64,000 bases of DNA, taken from assembly GCA_030528715.1 (NCBI GenBank), contig JAUMYJ010000002.1, positions 1 to 64,000 on the forward strand. Reading direction: 5' to 3'. Each line of letters begins with the position of its first letter. Within the stretch, counting starts at the first letter, position 1. Below the pieces are notes generated by a model. That model saw nothing but the letters and a program-made list of their open reading frames with translations. It ran no database searches and was not told where the DNA came from. Origin of the DNA: Bacteroidales bacterium (lineage in GTDB: Bacteria > Bacteroidota > Bacteroidia > Bacteroidales > Bacteroidaceae). Shown here one piece after another: positions 33,522 through 42,109 of the stretch. The position numbers and the translations under genes were made by a program.

Positions 33522-34060
33522 CCATTTTATACCTAAGCTCCCCCTTATATCCCCTAGGAAATAGAGCAAATCGTATAATCTAGATAAAGGCTCTCTTTTG
33601 AACTTTCTATAAAAGCACAACCTCAAAACAATAGCTTAACTTCGATTTTAAGTAACTATAAAAACTAGACAAACTCTCGCCCACCACACGCATATATATA
33701 GACAAGATGTAAGTACCTTTACTATATAACACACCCATTTAACACAAATAGACTTCATGCTTTTAGTGAGCTATAAGAAAGGGTTTATTGTATAGACTAA
33801 GTATCTACTTTTTCGCGATGGCGTAGCCACACCATCACGAAAAAGTAGATAATGACTATGAGCTCTATCTGACCATAGTCTAGATTTCCCATTGAGCAAA
33901 ATGCAATATACATGATGCACGTTTACCTCTTCATCTATACCCTCATGGTATCTATCAGTCTAAAAAGTGGCACGCTGACATGCGTTGCTAAACCTAGCAC
34001 TTGCAAGTGTGTAGTCCAACTTCTCCTAAAATCTATTAGCCATCGCACTACAACAACAGC
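33522..34060. other. Gene-free region between deoC and cydB
   Basis: About 540 bases between two terminators. Only the long inverted repeat at 33803-33850 stands out. A 62-codon plus-strand frame at 33912-34100 has no recognisable similarity and ends inside the cydB terminator, so it was rejected. Confidence 0.4.
33803..33850. repeat. 19-bp inverted repeat (hairpin)
   Basis: Arms ATCTACTTTTTCGCGATGG (33803-33821) and CCATCACGAAAAAGTAGAT (33832-33850) with one mismatch and a 10-base loop. It lies 360 bp from deoC and 290 bp from cydB, so it is not an obvious terminator for either. It could be the end of an unannotated RNA or a relic of a small mobile repeat. Confidence 0.6.
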
Positions 34061-34098
34061 AAGGCTGCATCAAAACACATTGATTTTGATGCAGCCTT
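34061..34098 (-). terminator. Terminator of the cydAB operon
   Basis: Perfect 15-bp arms AAGGCTGCATCAAAA and TTTTGATGCAGCCTT with an 8-base loop (CACATTGA), 40 bp past the cydB stop on the minus strand. The A/T ends of the stem make it usable from both sides. Confidence 0.65.
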
Positions 34099-34138
34099 AA
34101 ACGTAACCCTCTTTAATGGCTTGTAAGTAGCAGTAGGC

Positions 34139-35290
34139 TTAATAGCTATGATGAGCCTCTTCTAGCTCTTGCTTTGTCAGCTTAGTTCGGTCTATACTAT
34201 ACCATGCATGTGCCATGTAGGCAGCCACGATAGGTGCTATTAAACTTACGATCGACATCACTTGGAGTGTAAACTCTGATGAGCAGCTATTGGACAAGTA
34301 CAACGAGCTTTGCAAATCTGCCGTAGAGGGATAGTAAGCCGTATTGTTGTAGCCCGCTATAAGCAATAAGGCCAGCACCGTTAAGATAGTGCCACCACCA
34401 GCACACCAAATACCCTTAACCGACTGACCAAAGATGCTCGACAGTGTGCCATAAAGCACACCACCCACACCGATTATAAACAATGCCAGCACGAGAGGCA
34501 TAGTTAAGAGATTGTTAAGGTATTTATAAGGCTCGAGGTAGATTTCGGCCGTGGCTGGATTTACCGCAAAGCCATCTTTCGTCAAAATATGACCTACGTA
34601 AGTCAGAAAGAACAGTAAGAAAGGTACGGTGTCGCGTAGCAATTGGCGACGTAGGCGTGCGTGAAGGCTTACCTCTCCCAAGTTGTTTAGAAAATAGAGA
34701 CTTCCCAACATGCGTGCCAAGAAAAGTACACTTAGTGCCAAGGGATAAGTCCATGGATTGAACAAGACGTCAAGACCACGCCATTCGTTGGCCCAGCGAC
34801 TGATGACGTGTGTCCCCATGGTAGCTTGTGCTATGGCCTCTCGATCTACAATAAATGCACTCCCTTCAAAAAATGTACTCACTGCACCACCTATGAGAAT
34901 AGGTGCTACGAAGCCGTTGAACAGCAGGCAGCCACGGAAAAATTTGAGCCAAAATATGCTACCCGTTTTGCCTTGAAACTCGTAGGCTACAGCCTGCACT
35001 ATAAAGCTGAATAAGATGATGACCCATACCCAATAAGCACCACCAAAGCTAGTGCTATAAAATAGAGGAAATGAGGCAAAAAATGCGCCACCAAATACCA
35101 CTAGCATCGTGAAAGTAAACTCCCATTTACGACCAGTAGAGTTAATGAGCAGCTTGCGCTCTTCCTCGGTCTGTGGCACGGTATAGATGAGTGTATTGCC
35201 GCCTTGTACGAACATGAGGAACACTAAGAGTGCACCTAGCAGTGACACGAGCAGCCACCAATAGTGCTGCATAAATTCGTAAGTGATCAT
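34139..35290 (-). CDS. cydB: Cytochrome bd quinol oxidase subunit II
   Basis: A 383-aa inner-membrane protein with about nine hydrophobic helices, partner of CydA in the bd-type oxidase that reduces O2 with quinol electrons. The start MITYEFMQHYWWLLVSLLGALLVFLMFVQGGNTL has the Q-G-G motif of Bacteroidetes CydB. Later helices (FFRGCLLFNGFVAPILIGGAVSTFF) fit the family. It follows cydA by 45 bp and ends at a strong terminator. In a Porphyromonas-like anaerobe this oxidase would scavenge oxygen. Confidence 0.9.
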   Translation of the reverse strand: MITYEFMQHYWWLLVSLLGALLVFLMFVQGGNTLIYTVPQTEEERKLLINSTGRKWEFTFTMLVVFGGAFFASFPLFYSTSFGGAYWVWVIILFSFIVQAVAYEFQGKTGSIFWLKFFRGCLLFNGFVAPILIGGAVSTFFEGSAFIVDREAIAQATMGTHVISRWANEWRGLDVLFNPWTYPLALSVLFLARMLGSLYFLNNLGEVSLHARLRRQLLRDTVPFLLFFLTYVGHILTKDGFAVNPATAEIYLEPYKYLNNLLTMPLVLALFIIGVGGVLYGTLSSIFGQSVKGIWCAGGGTILTVLALLLIAGYNNTAYYPSTADLQSSLYLSNSCSSEFTLQVMSIVSLIAPIVAAYMAHAWYSIDRTKLTKQELEEAHHSY

Positions 35291-35335
35291 AGAGAAAATC
35301 CGAATATATTATGTAGTGAGTGTACGGTATAGGAT

Positions 35336-36913
35336 TTAAGCATGTGTGCTACTTTCGCCATCAGTACCATGCATTTCAGGACCTTGCTTAATGGCTCTAA
35401 CCATGATGCGTAGCTCTACAAAGAGCATCACAGCAAAGAGTACGGCAAACATCGTAAATGTGGTACGCACGGCGTTAACCGAGAGGTGAGATACAGCTGC
35501 CTTGACGGGCAAGAGGTCTTGAATAGCCCATGGCTGACGTCCTACTTCGGTCACAATCCAGCCAGCTTGACCTGCTGCCCAAGTGGCAAAGATCGTAAAG
35601 AAGGCTAGCCAGTGAAGCTTGTTGAACTTCGTTTGAGTAAGATCTATCTTGCGGTAAGATAAATAGCTATATAAGCCAAAGACGAATAATAGGAGTACAC
35701 CCGTACCTACCATTACTCGAAAAGCCCAAAACACAAGAGGCACATTGGGGATAAGCTCTTCTTTGGCATCTAGATAGCCATAGCCAAAGTCTTTGTATCG
35801 TGCTTGCAAAGCAAGGCTATCGGCTGTAGCTTGTGTGCGGTGGCTCACAGCCGCTTCGAGCTGTCCTAACTTGGTGAGGCTATCGGCTGCAGCACGATTG
35901 GTACGATAGTCGGCAAAAGCTTGCAAGGCGCGCTTACCTTCGGCGATACGCTCGTCGGCACCACGTTGTATTTCACCATGTTTGTTTTCCCAGCCACCTT
36001 CAAGAATGTCGTTAATACCAGGCACATAACCATTGATATCGTGCGTGGCAAGGATAGATAGTGCACCAGGTACATCTACACCAGGTATGAGGGTTAAAGA
36101 GGCTTGCTTTGAACCATTTTCTAGGCCTTCCATAGCCGCTAGCTTCATAGGTTGTTGCTCGGCCACTTTTACGCCAGCAGCATCGCCTGCGCCTGCCAAG
36201 ACGATAGCACCCACAAGGCCAAAGTAGGTAGCCACGCGTATGCTCTGCACGGCAAAACGCTTGTGACGACCACGAATGAGGTACCAAGCACTAATGCCAA
36301 CTACGAAAATAGCTCCTGTTACCCACCCACTTGAAATGGTGTGAGCAAAGGTTATTATAGCTCCTTTTTGGAAAGCTACGGCAAAGAAGTCTATCATCTC
36401 GTTGCGCACGGTAATAGGGTTGAATGTTACGCCCGTAGGGTGCTGCATCCAAGCATTGGCCACCAAAATCCACCAAGCTGAGAGCGAAGCTCCCACGGCA
36501 GTGAGCCATGTAGCAATGAGGTGAAACTTCTTACTCACCTTTTCCCAGCCGAAGAACATCACAGCGATAAACGTACTCTCCATAAAGAAAGCCAGCATAC
36601 CCTCAATGGCTAGTGGCGCACCAAAGATATCGCCTACAAACCACGAATAATTACTCCAATTCGTACCAAACTCAAACTCTAAAATAATGCCCGTAGCTAC
36701 GCCGATAGCAAAGTTTATACCAAAGAGTTTCATCCAAAACTGCACTGTACGCTTCCAAAACTCATCGCCCGTACGGTAATAAATAGTTTCCATAATGGCC
36801 ATGATATAGGTGATGCCTAATGTCAGTGGCACAAATAGCCAGTGATAACAAGCTGTGAGGGCAAACTGTGCGCGACTCCATAGGTGCAGCGCAGGGTCAA
36901 TCGTTTCTACCAT
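35336..36913 (-). CDS. cydA: Cytochrome bd quinol oxidase subunit I
   Basis: A 525-aa inner-membrane subunit that carries hemes b558, b595 and d. The N-terminal WSRAQFALTACYHWLFVPLTLG holds the conserved histidine heme ligand, and GVATGIILEFEFGTNWSNYSWFVGDIFG and GWIVTEVGRQPW are signature segments. The soluble quinol-binding (Q) region is the long polar stretch after VAEQQPMKLAAMEGL, up to about residue 390. It is second in a DUF4492-cydA-cydB operon, 41 bp after DUF4492. Confidence 0.93.
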   Translation of the reverse strand: MVETIDPALHLWSRAQFALTACYHWLFVPLTLGITYIMAIMETIYYRTGDEFWKRTVQFWMKLFGINFAIGVATGIILEFEFGTNWSNYSWFVGDIFGAPLAIEGMLAFFMESTFIAVMFFGWEKVSKKFHLIATWLTAVGASLSAWWILVANAWMQHPTGVTFNPITVRNEMIDFFAVAFQKGAIITFAHTISSGWVTGAIFVVGISAWYLIRGRHKRFAVQSIRVATYFGLVGAIVLAGAGDAAGVKVAEQQPMKLAAMEGLENGSKQASLTLIPGVDVPGALSILATHDINGYVPGINDILEGGWENKHGEIQRGADERIAEGKRALQAFADYRTNRAAADSLTKLGQLEAAVSHRTQATADSLALQARYKDFGYGYLDAKEELIPNVPLVFWAFRVMVGTGVLLLFVFGLYSYLSYRKIDLTQTKFNKLHWLAFFTIFATWAAGQAGWIVTEVGRQPWAIQDLLPVKAAVSHLSVNAVRTTFTMFAVLFAVMLFVELRIMVRAIKQGPEMHGTDGESSTHA

Positions 36914-36954
36914 TGTATAATGTATGTTTTATCGTTTTGTTTTTAGTGTTAGGT

Positions 36955-37215
36955 TTACTTGGCTTTGCGCTCAATAAGATTATTCCCAACGTGTGTTTGC
37001 TTCTCTTCGGACTGCATACCCGAGAGCTCATATTTAAAGAAAAATGGCTTTAAGATGGCAAACATGATGATGAGTTTTACGATGATAATGAGCCATAGTG
37101 TTTTGCCCACAGTCATGTGGCGAAAGCCCTCTACATAAAAGCGCCCAATGCGCTCAAACCACGCTAGCAATACACTAGCGGTCGAAGGACGTGTAGGAGG
37201 AGTATCTAGTTGCAT
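36955..37215 (-). CDS. DUF4492 small membrane protein
   Basis: An 86-aa protein with one hydrophobic helix (LWLIIIVKLIIMFAILKPFFF) preceded by FYVEGFRHMTVGKT, the DUF4492 signature. The family is found next to cydAB in Bacteroidetes and related groups, as here. A role as an assembly factor or accessory subunit of the bd oxidase, comparable to CydX, is an inference from context. It is the first gene of the operon. Confidence 0.82.
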   Translation of the reverse strand: MQLDTPPTRPSTASVLLAWFERIGRFYVEGFRHMTVGKTLWLIIIVKLIIMFAILKPFFFKYELSGMQSEEKQTHVGNNLIERKAK

Positions 37216-37429
37216 ATAAATTTGGTATCAGTCTGTATTCATGCCATTGTCATGGTGTAGCATATACCACCTTGCGCCATCTATTTTAATAGAGCTATGG
37301 CACAAAGTGACTAATCTACTGCAAATAAACAACATTTTTTTAGACTGCCCAAACTTTTATCCCTCAAAATAGGTATTGCACTTCATTTTTATAATACTTT
37401 GAGGCTTGATTGGGCGTTAACCATATCGT

Positions 37430-37625
37430 GTACACCCGTCCAAGGGCTGGTTTAGGCAAGGCTAAACAATATGTATAGTGTATTGGGAGCGAGTAGATGC
37501 ACCTCGTTTGTTTGAGAGGTGTGAGTGTATCTTGGCAAACAAGTGATGACATGGCAAGGTATAGCTATTAAGAAGTCTTTGTGATAAAAAGACAAATAAG
37601 CCACGTGTAGCACGTGGCTTATTTG
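37430..37625 (+). ncRNA. Possible structured RNA between DUF4492 and the RlmL-like gene
   Basis: A gene-free stretch where the plus strand contains successive short hairpins: GTTTA/TAAAC near 37450, CACCTC/GAGGTG near 37500, GTCTTT/AAAGAC near 37575-37594. It ends in the strong hairpin at 37593-37625. No plus-strand gene precedes that hairpin, which would make sense for a small RNA. A clear promoter was not found, so support is weak. Confidence 0.25.
37593..37625. terminator. Perfect hairpin terminator with 15-bp arms
   Basis: CAAATAAGCCACGTG / CACGTGGCTTATTTG with a 3-base loop. The minus-strand reading is followed by TCTTTTTATC. It lies upstream of the RlmL-like gene between divergent genes, so what it terminates is unclear. 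Confidence 0.6.
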
Positions 37626-37637
37626 TATAGAAATGAT

Positions 37638-37645
37638 TAACTTTG
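37638..37645 (+). promoter_or_regulatory. -7 box upstream of the RlmL-like gene
   Basis: TAACTTTG, 49 bp before the ATG at 37694 and 13 bp after the hairpin above. No -33 element at the normal distance. Confidence 0.4.
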
Positions 37646-37693
37646 CATATTGCGCTAGTATGTGCTAAATTTCGACAAAGACCTACGAGAACA

Positions 37694-39172
37694 ATGAGTC
37701 AAGAATTTCAGATGATTGCCAAGACCTTTCGAGGCTTGGAAGACGTGCTTGCTACCGAGCTAAACGAACTTGGTGCTAACGACGTAGTAAAGGGTAACCG
37801 CATGGTGTCGTTTACGGGCGACAAAGCAATGCTCTATCGTGCCAACTTTTGCCTACGTACGGCAGTGCGCGTGCTTAAGCCTATCAGCAGTTTTGAAGCC
37901 AATACTGCCGACGAGGTATATGAGGCTGCACGTGCGGTAGAGTGGGCCGACTATATGGCCGTAGACAACACTTTCTCGGTAGATGCCGTAGTGTTCTCGG
38001 AGCGTTTTACACACTCGAAATTTGTGGCCTATCGTGTCAAAGACGCAATAGCCGACTACTGGCGTGGGCGTACAGGGCAACGCCCTAATGTAACGCTGAC
38101 AAATCCAGATATCCGCATCAATATTCACATCTCTGAAGAAGAGTGTACACTCTCACTCGATGCCTCAGGCGAAAGCCTACACCTACGTGGCTATCGTAAG
38201 GGAAGTGTAGAGGCACCGCTCAATGAGGTGCTAGCAGCGGGCTTACTCAAACTCGCAGGCTGGGAAGGGCAGCAAGACCTCATTGACCCCATGTGTGGCT
38301 CTGGCACACTGCTGATAGAGGCAGCACTTATGGCACGTGGCATCGCGCCTGGTGTGTTTCGCCAAAGTTTTGGCTTTGAGAAGTGGGCTGACTTTGATGC
38401 CGACCTCTTAAAGCAAATCTACAATGACGACTCGGCAGAACGTGAGTTTGCCCATACCATCTATGGCTACGATATCAATCGCAAGGCCATTGAGGTCACT
38501 ATGGCCAACGCAAAATCGGCTGGTATAGCTAGTTGTATCAAAGTCGAAGTACGCCCACTTGAGCAGTTTGAAACACCCTCTAACAATGCCATCGTTATAA
38601 CCAATCCACCTTATGGAGAGCGTATTACCACAGAAGACTTGCTAGGGCTTTACAAAACGCTTGGCACACAGCTGAAACAACAAATGCAAGGTGCCGAGGC
38701 ATGGGTATTAGCATTGCACGACGAGTGTTTCGCACAAATTGGTCTGCGCCCAAGCGTTACATTACCGATATTAAATGGTGCGTTGGAGTGTGAGTTTCGT
38801 AAGTATCAACTCTTTAAGGGCGGAATGAAAGAGTTTCGTCGTGAAGGTGGTGAAATTAAAACACGCGAAGACCGTCAGCGCAATGCCACCAAAAAGGTAT
38901 TTCGTAAACGTCCTGACCAAGGCGAACCTAAGATGACACCACGTGGCGAAGGGCGTGACACGCGCTTTGAAGACGAAATACCCGAAGCATTGCGACACCA
39001 CCACCGCTATTTTATGCAAAAAGAACGCCGTGAACGTAAATTTACAGAGCGCGAAGCACGTCCCTTTAAGCGTAACACCGATGCTAAGAAGCCGTTTCGA
39101 AAAGATGGCGAGCCTGCATTTAAGCGCAGCTCTGGTGGCCACAAGCCTTTTGACAAGCGCCGTAATGACTAA
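37694..39172 (+). CDS. THUMP-domain RNA methyltransferase (RlmL/YcbY N-terminal half type)
   Basis: A 492-aa SAM-dependent methyltransferase for 23S rRNA by family. Residues about 45-160 are a THUMP RNA-binding domain. Residues about 165-385 are the Rossmann methyltransferase with DLIDPMCGSGTLLIEAALMARGIAPG and the catalytic NPPYGER motif of guanine-N2 enzymes. The last 100 residues are a basic, low-complexity tail rich in K, R, F and E (KPFRKDGEPAFKRSSGGHKP), as in many Bacteroidetes RNA-binding proteins. The ATG at 37694 is preferred to the open-frame start at 37643, which overlaps the -7 box. Confidence 0.88.
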   Translation: MSQEFQMIAKTFRGLEDVLATELNELGANDVVKGNRMVSFTGDKAMLYRANFCLRTAVRVLKPISSFEANTADEVYEAARAVEWADYMAVDNTFSVDAVVFSERFTHSKFVAYRVKDAIADYWRGRTGQRPNVTLTNPDIRINIHISEEECTLSLDASGESLHLRGYRKGSVEAPLNEVLAAGLLKLAGWEGQQDLIDPMCGSGTLLIEAALMARGIAPGVFRQSFGFEKWADFDADLLKQIYNDDSAEREFAHTIYGYDINRKAIEVTMANAKSAGIASCIKVEVRPLEQFETPSNNAIVITNPPYGERITTEDLLGLYKTLGTQLKQQMQGAEAWVLALHDECFAQIGLRPSVTLPILNGALECEFRKYQLFKGGMKEFRREGGEIKTREDRQRNATKKVFRKRPDQGEPKMTPRGEGRDTRFEDEIPEALRHHHRYFMQKERRERKFTEREARPFKRNTDAKKPFRKDGEPAFKRSSGGHKPFDKRRND

Positions 39173-39190
39173 TATACTACACGTCTGAAT

Positions 39191-41416
39191 ATGAATAAGC
39201 TATTTCTTATCGTTATGGCCTATCTAGGCTTTACCATGGCAGCTGCACAAACAGCAAAGCGAGCTTTTACGCTCGATGAAGTGATACCTGGTGGCACACA
39301 ATACTGGAACTATCAGCCCACATACGTACGCTACGCCCTTTGGGGAGAGCAAGTCGTAAAACTCGAAGCAGAGCGTATCGTAACCATAGATGCCACTGGC
39401 AAGACCTCTACACTCTTTACACTTGACGACGTTAATGCTACACTTGGTGGAGAGGCAAGCAATCGTGTATCTTACCTTACAAACGCTCACTTTCCTACGG
39501 CCGATCCGATTGCTTCCATACAGAGCTACCAAGAACTGTTACACTATAACTGGCAAACGAAACAAATCGTGTGGCGTAGGCCTGCACGCTATGGCAGCCA
39601 TGAAAGCATGCATGCCGCTACCAAACAAACAGCCTATACCGAGGCACACAACCTCTACCTCGCCAACGCCAAGGGCGAGCGTGTACAAATCACGACCGAT
39701 GGCACGCGTGAACTTGTGTATGGTGAAGCCGTACACCGTAATGAGTTTGGCATCAATGAAGGCATATTTTGGAATGCCGAAGGCACCGCTTTGGCCTTTT
39801 ATCGCATGGATCAATCCATGGTCACCGACTACCCACAAGTACTCTTACCACAAGGCCTAAAAGAAGGTATCGCTACACCAGACCCCGACAAGTATCCCAT
39901 GGCCGGACAAACAAGCCATAAGGTAAGTGTAGGCGTATATCACGTAGCTACGAGCAAGACTATCTATTTGCAAACAGGCGATAATACAGACCGCTATTTT
40001 ACTAATATTGCATGGAGTCCCGATGGCAAGACCATCTACATGATAGAACTACCACGTACGCAAGATAAGGCCGAGCTTGTGGCCTACGATGCAGCCACAG
40101 GACTACGTCAGCGTGTGCTCTACACCGAGACACATGCTAAGTATGTAGAGCCCATGACACCCATTGTCTTTTTGCCTTGGGATAGCGATAAGTTTATCTA
40201 CCAGTCACAACGTGATGGCTACAACCACCTCTACCTCATGAGCCTATCTAAGCCTGACTATATGCAGCAGCTTACTAAAGGCGAATGGGTCGTAACGGAG
40301 TTCTTAGGCTTTGACACCAAAGAAAAGGCGGCACTTTACCTCGCTACGGCCGACCATGCCCTCCAATACAATGTTTATAAGACGACACTCAAAGGCAAGT
40401 TCCCTCGCACACGCTTAGACAATGGCAAGGGAGTGCATAGTGCACAGCTTTCTACCTCGGGTGCTACGCTTATTGATACACATCGCTCACCCGATCTACC
40501 ACTCGCTGTTGATGTTATCAATACGCGCAGTGGCAAGCGCACTGAGCTACATCGAGCTAGCGACCCTTGGGAGGCATTTAAGCTACCCGAAGTGACGTGT
40601 GGCACGATTAAAGCTGCCGATGGTACCACTGACCTCTACTACCGTTTATTAAAACCCGTAGACTTTGACCCCAGTAAAAAGTACCCCACAGTCATTTATG
40701 TCTATGGTGGCCCACATGCACGCAATGTGACTGCTACACGCTACTATGGTGCACGCGGTTGGGAGTTTTATATGGCGCAGCGTGGCTATGTTGTCTTCGT
40801 GCTAGACAATCGTGGTAGCGAGCATCGTGGTCTAGATTTTGAGAATGTTATCCACCGTCAGCTAGGTACCGTTGAAATGGCCGATCAAGTAGCAGGTGCT
40901 AAATTCTTGCAAACTCTCCCTTATGTTGATGCAGAGCGTATAGGGGTACATGGTTGGAGCTTTGGCGGCTTCATGACGACCAACTTAATGCTTACCTATC
41001 CCGAGATTTTTAAGGTAGGTGTAGCTGGTGGCCCAGTAATTGATTGGCAGTTTTACGAAGTAATGTATGGCGAGCGTTACATGGATACGCCTCAAGAAAA
41101 CCCAGAGGGCTATCGCAAAAACAACCTTCGCCTACGTGCTGGCGATTTGAAAGGTCGCTTACAAATTATTCATGGCTACAACGACCCTGTATGCGTGCCA
41201 CAACATGCACTCAGCTTTATGCGTGCCGCAGCCGATGCTGGCACACAGCCCGACCTATTTCTCTATCCAGGCTCTGGGCACAACATGTTTGGCCAAGAGC
41301 GCGTACACCTGCATGAACGTATCACACGCTATTTTGACGATTTCTTGAAAAATAGTAGCCATAGTACGCTTTATAACGCCCACATGCCACAGCAGCATAC
41401 CCCAAGTGCCACATAA
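39191..41416 (+). CDS. Dipeptidyl peptidase IV (S9 family)
   Basis: A 741-aa serine peptidase that removes X-Pro or X-Ala dipeptides from peptide N-termini. A signal peptide ends near TMAAAQ at residue 20, placing it in the periplasm or at the surface. Residues about 60-470 form the beta-propeller and the last 260 the alpha/beta hydrolase with the triad GWSFGGF (Ser), NDPVCV (Asp) and GSGHNMF (His). The EG pair for N-terminus binding is seen in INEGIFWNAEG. It matches Porphyromonas DPP4 in length and layout. It follows the methyltransferase by 18 bp. A short Ser/His-rich tail after the catalytic His is unusual but small. Confidence 0.9.
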   Translation: MNKLFLIVMAYLGFTMAAAQTAKRAFTLDEVIPGGTQYWNYQPTYVRYALWGEQVVKLEAERIVTIDATGKTSTLFTLDDVNATLGGEASNRVSYLTNAHFPTADPIASIQSYQELLHYNWQTKQIVWRRPARYGSHESMHAATKQTAYTEAHNLYLANAKGERVQITTDGTRELVYGEAVHRNEFGINEGIFWNAEGTALAFYRMDQSMVTDYPQVLLPQGLKEGIATPDPDKYPMAGQTSHKVSVGVYHVATSKTIYLQTGDNTDRYFTNIAWSPDGKTIYMIELPRTQDKAELVAYDAATGLRQRVLYTETHAKYVEPMTPIVFLPWDSDKFIYQSQRDGYNHLYLMSLSKPDYMQQLTKGEWVVTEFLGFDTKEKAALYLATADHALQYNVYKTTLKGKFPRTRLDNGKGVHSAQLSTSGATLIDTHRSPDLPLAVDVINTRSGKRTELHRASDPWEAFKLPEVTCGTIKAADGTTDLYYRLLKPVDFDPSKKYPTVIYVYGGPHARNVTATRYYGARGWEFYMAQRGYVVFVLDNRGSEHRGLDFENVIHRQLGTVEMADQVAGAKFLQTLPYVDAERIGVHGWSFGGFMTTNLMLTYPEIFKVGVAGGPVIDWQFYEVMYGERYMDTPQENPEGYRKNNLRLRAGDLKGRLQIIHGYNDPVCVPQHALSFMRAAADAGTQPDLFLYPGSGHNMFGQERVHLHERITRYFDDFLKNSSHSTLYNAHMPQQHTPSAT

Positions 41417-41461
41417 AGGCGTGGGCATGCTGCTGTGTGCTTTTACTTACACATAATAGCT

Positions 41462-42100
41462 ATGCCAGCCTTTATCCTAGCCGACAATCAACCACTTACA
41501 GCCAACGGCCTGCAATGGGCAATAGCACGCTTATATGCCACGTCTAAGGTATATACCGCTAGCAATAAGCAGCAGCTTTTAGGACTACTAGCTAAGCATA
41601 GCATAGATGGTGTAGTACTCGATTATAGCTTCTTTGATCTGACTTCGACCGAAGACCTGCGCAATATTTCCCTCCGCTACCCTAGCGTGCAGTGGCTCTT
41701 GGTACAACACGAATATACCGATCGTATGGCCTTGGAGTTAGAGCACGAGCAGTCGCTAAGTTTTCTTACCAAAGAATGTACCCACGCCGAACTCTCTGAT
41801 GCCCTACTCGCTACCATCGCGAAACAGCGTTATGTCTGTGCAGCGGTACGCAAGCAATGGCTACAGGCTACACGCCCCTTAGCCGTAGCCAGCATACTCA
41901 CGCCAGCCGAGCAAGAAGTACTAGCACTCATAGCACAAGGTATGACCGTCAAAGCCATTGCCACAGCACGCCACAGCAGTACGCATACCATCGTCACACA
42001 CAAGAAAAACATATTCCGTAAGCTGCAAGTCAGCACCATTCACGAAGCTACTAGAATAGCCCTACGCTTGGGGCTTGCCGAAGCCGACTATTTCATATAA
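41462..42100 (+). CDS. LuxR-family response regulator
   Basis: A 212-aa regulator. The N-terminal receiver-like part (about 1-120) has D8 in ILADNQPL and a likely phosphorylation aspartate in GVVLDYSFFD, though the later T and K positions (WLLVQHEY, LSFLTKECT) are only partly normal. The C-terminal 65 residues are a good LuxR helix-turn-helix (LTPAEQEVLALIAQGMTVKAIATARHSSTHTIVTHKKNIFRKL). No sensor kinase is adjacent. The start MPAFILADNQ (41462) is chosen over the frame at 41435. It lies 9 bp before sufS. Confidence 0.85.
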   Translation: MPAFILADNQPLTANGLQWAIARLYATSKVYTASNKQQLLGLLAKHSIDGVVLDYSFFDLTSTEDLRNISLRYPSVQWLLVQHEYTDRMALELEHEQSLSFLTKECTHAELSDALLATIAKQRYVCAAVRKQWLQATRPLAVASILTPAEQEVLALIAQGMTVKAIATARHSSTHTIVTHKKNIFRKLQVSTIHEATRIALRLGLAEADYFI

Positions 42101-42109
42101 CTCTTCGCT

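Noticed and set aside
33912..34100. 62-codon plus-strand open frame before cydB
   Set aside because: It runs through the 15-bp stem of the cydAB terminator and has no recognisable features.
37364..37552. 62-codon minus-strand open frame between the cyd and RlmL-like genes
   Set aside because: No family pattern; the region is better explained as non-coding with hairpins.
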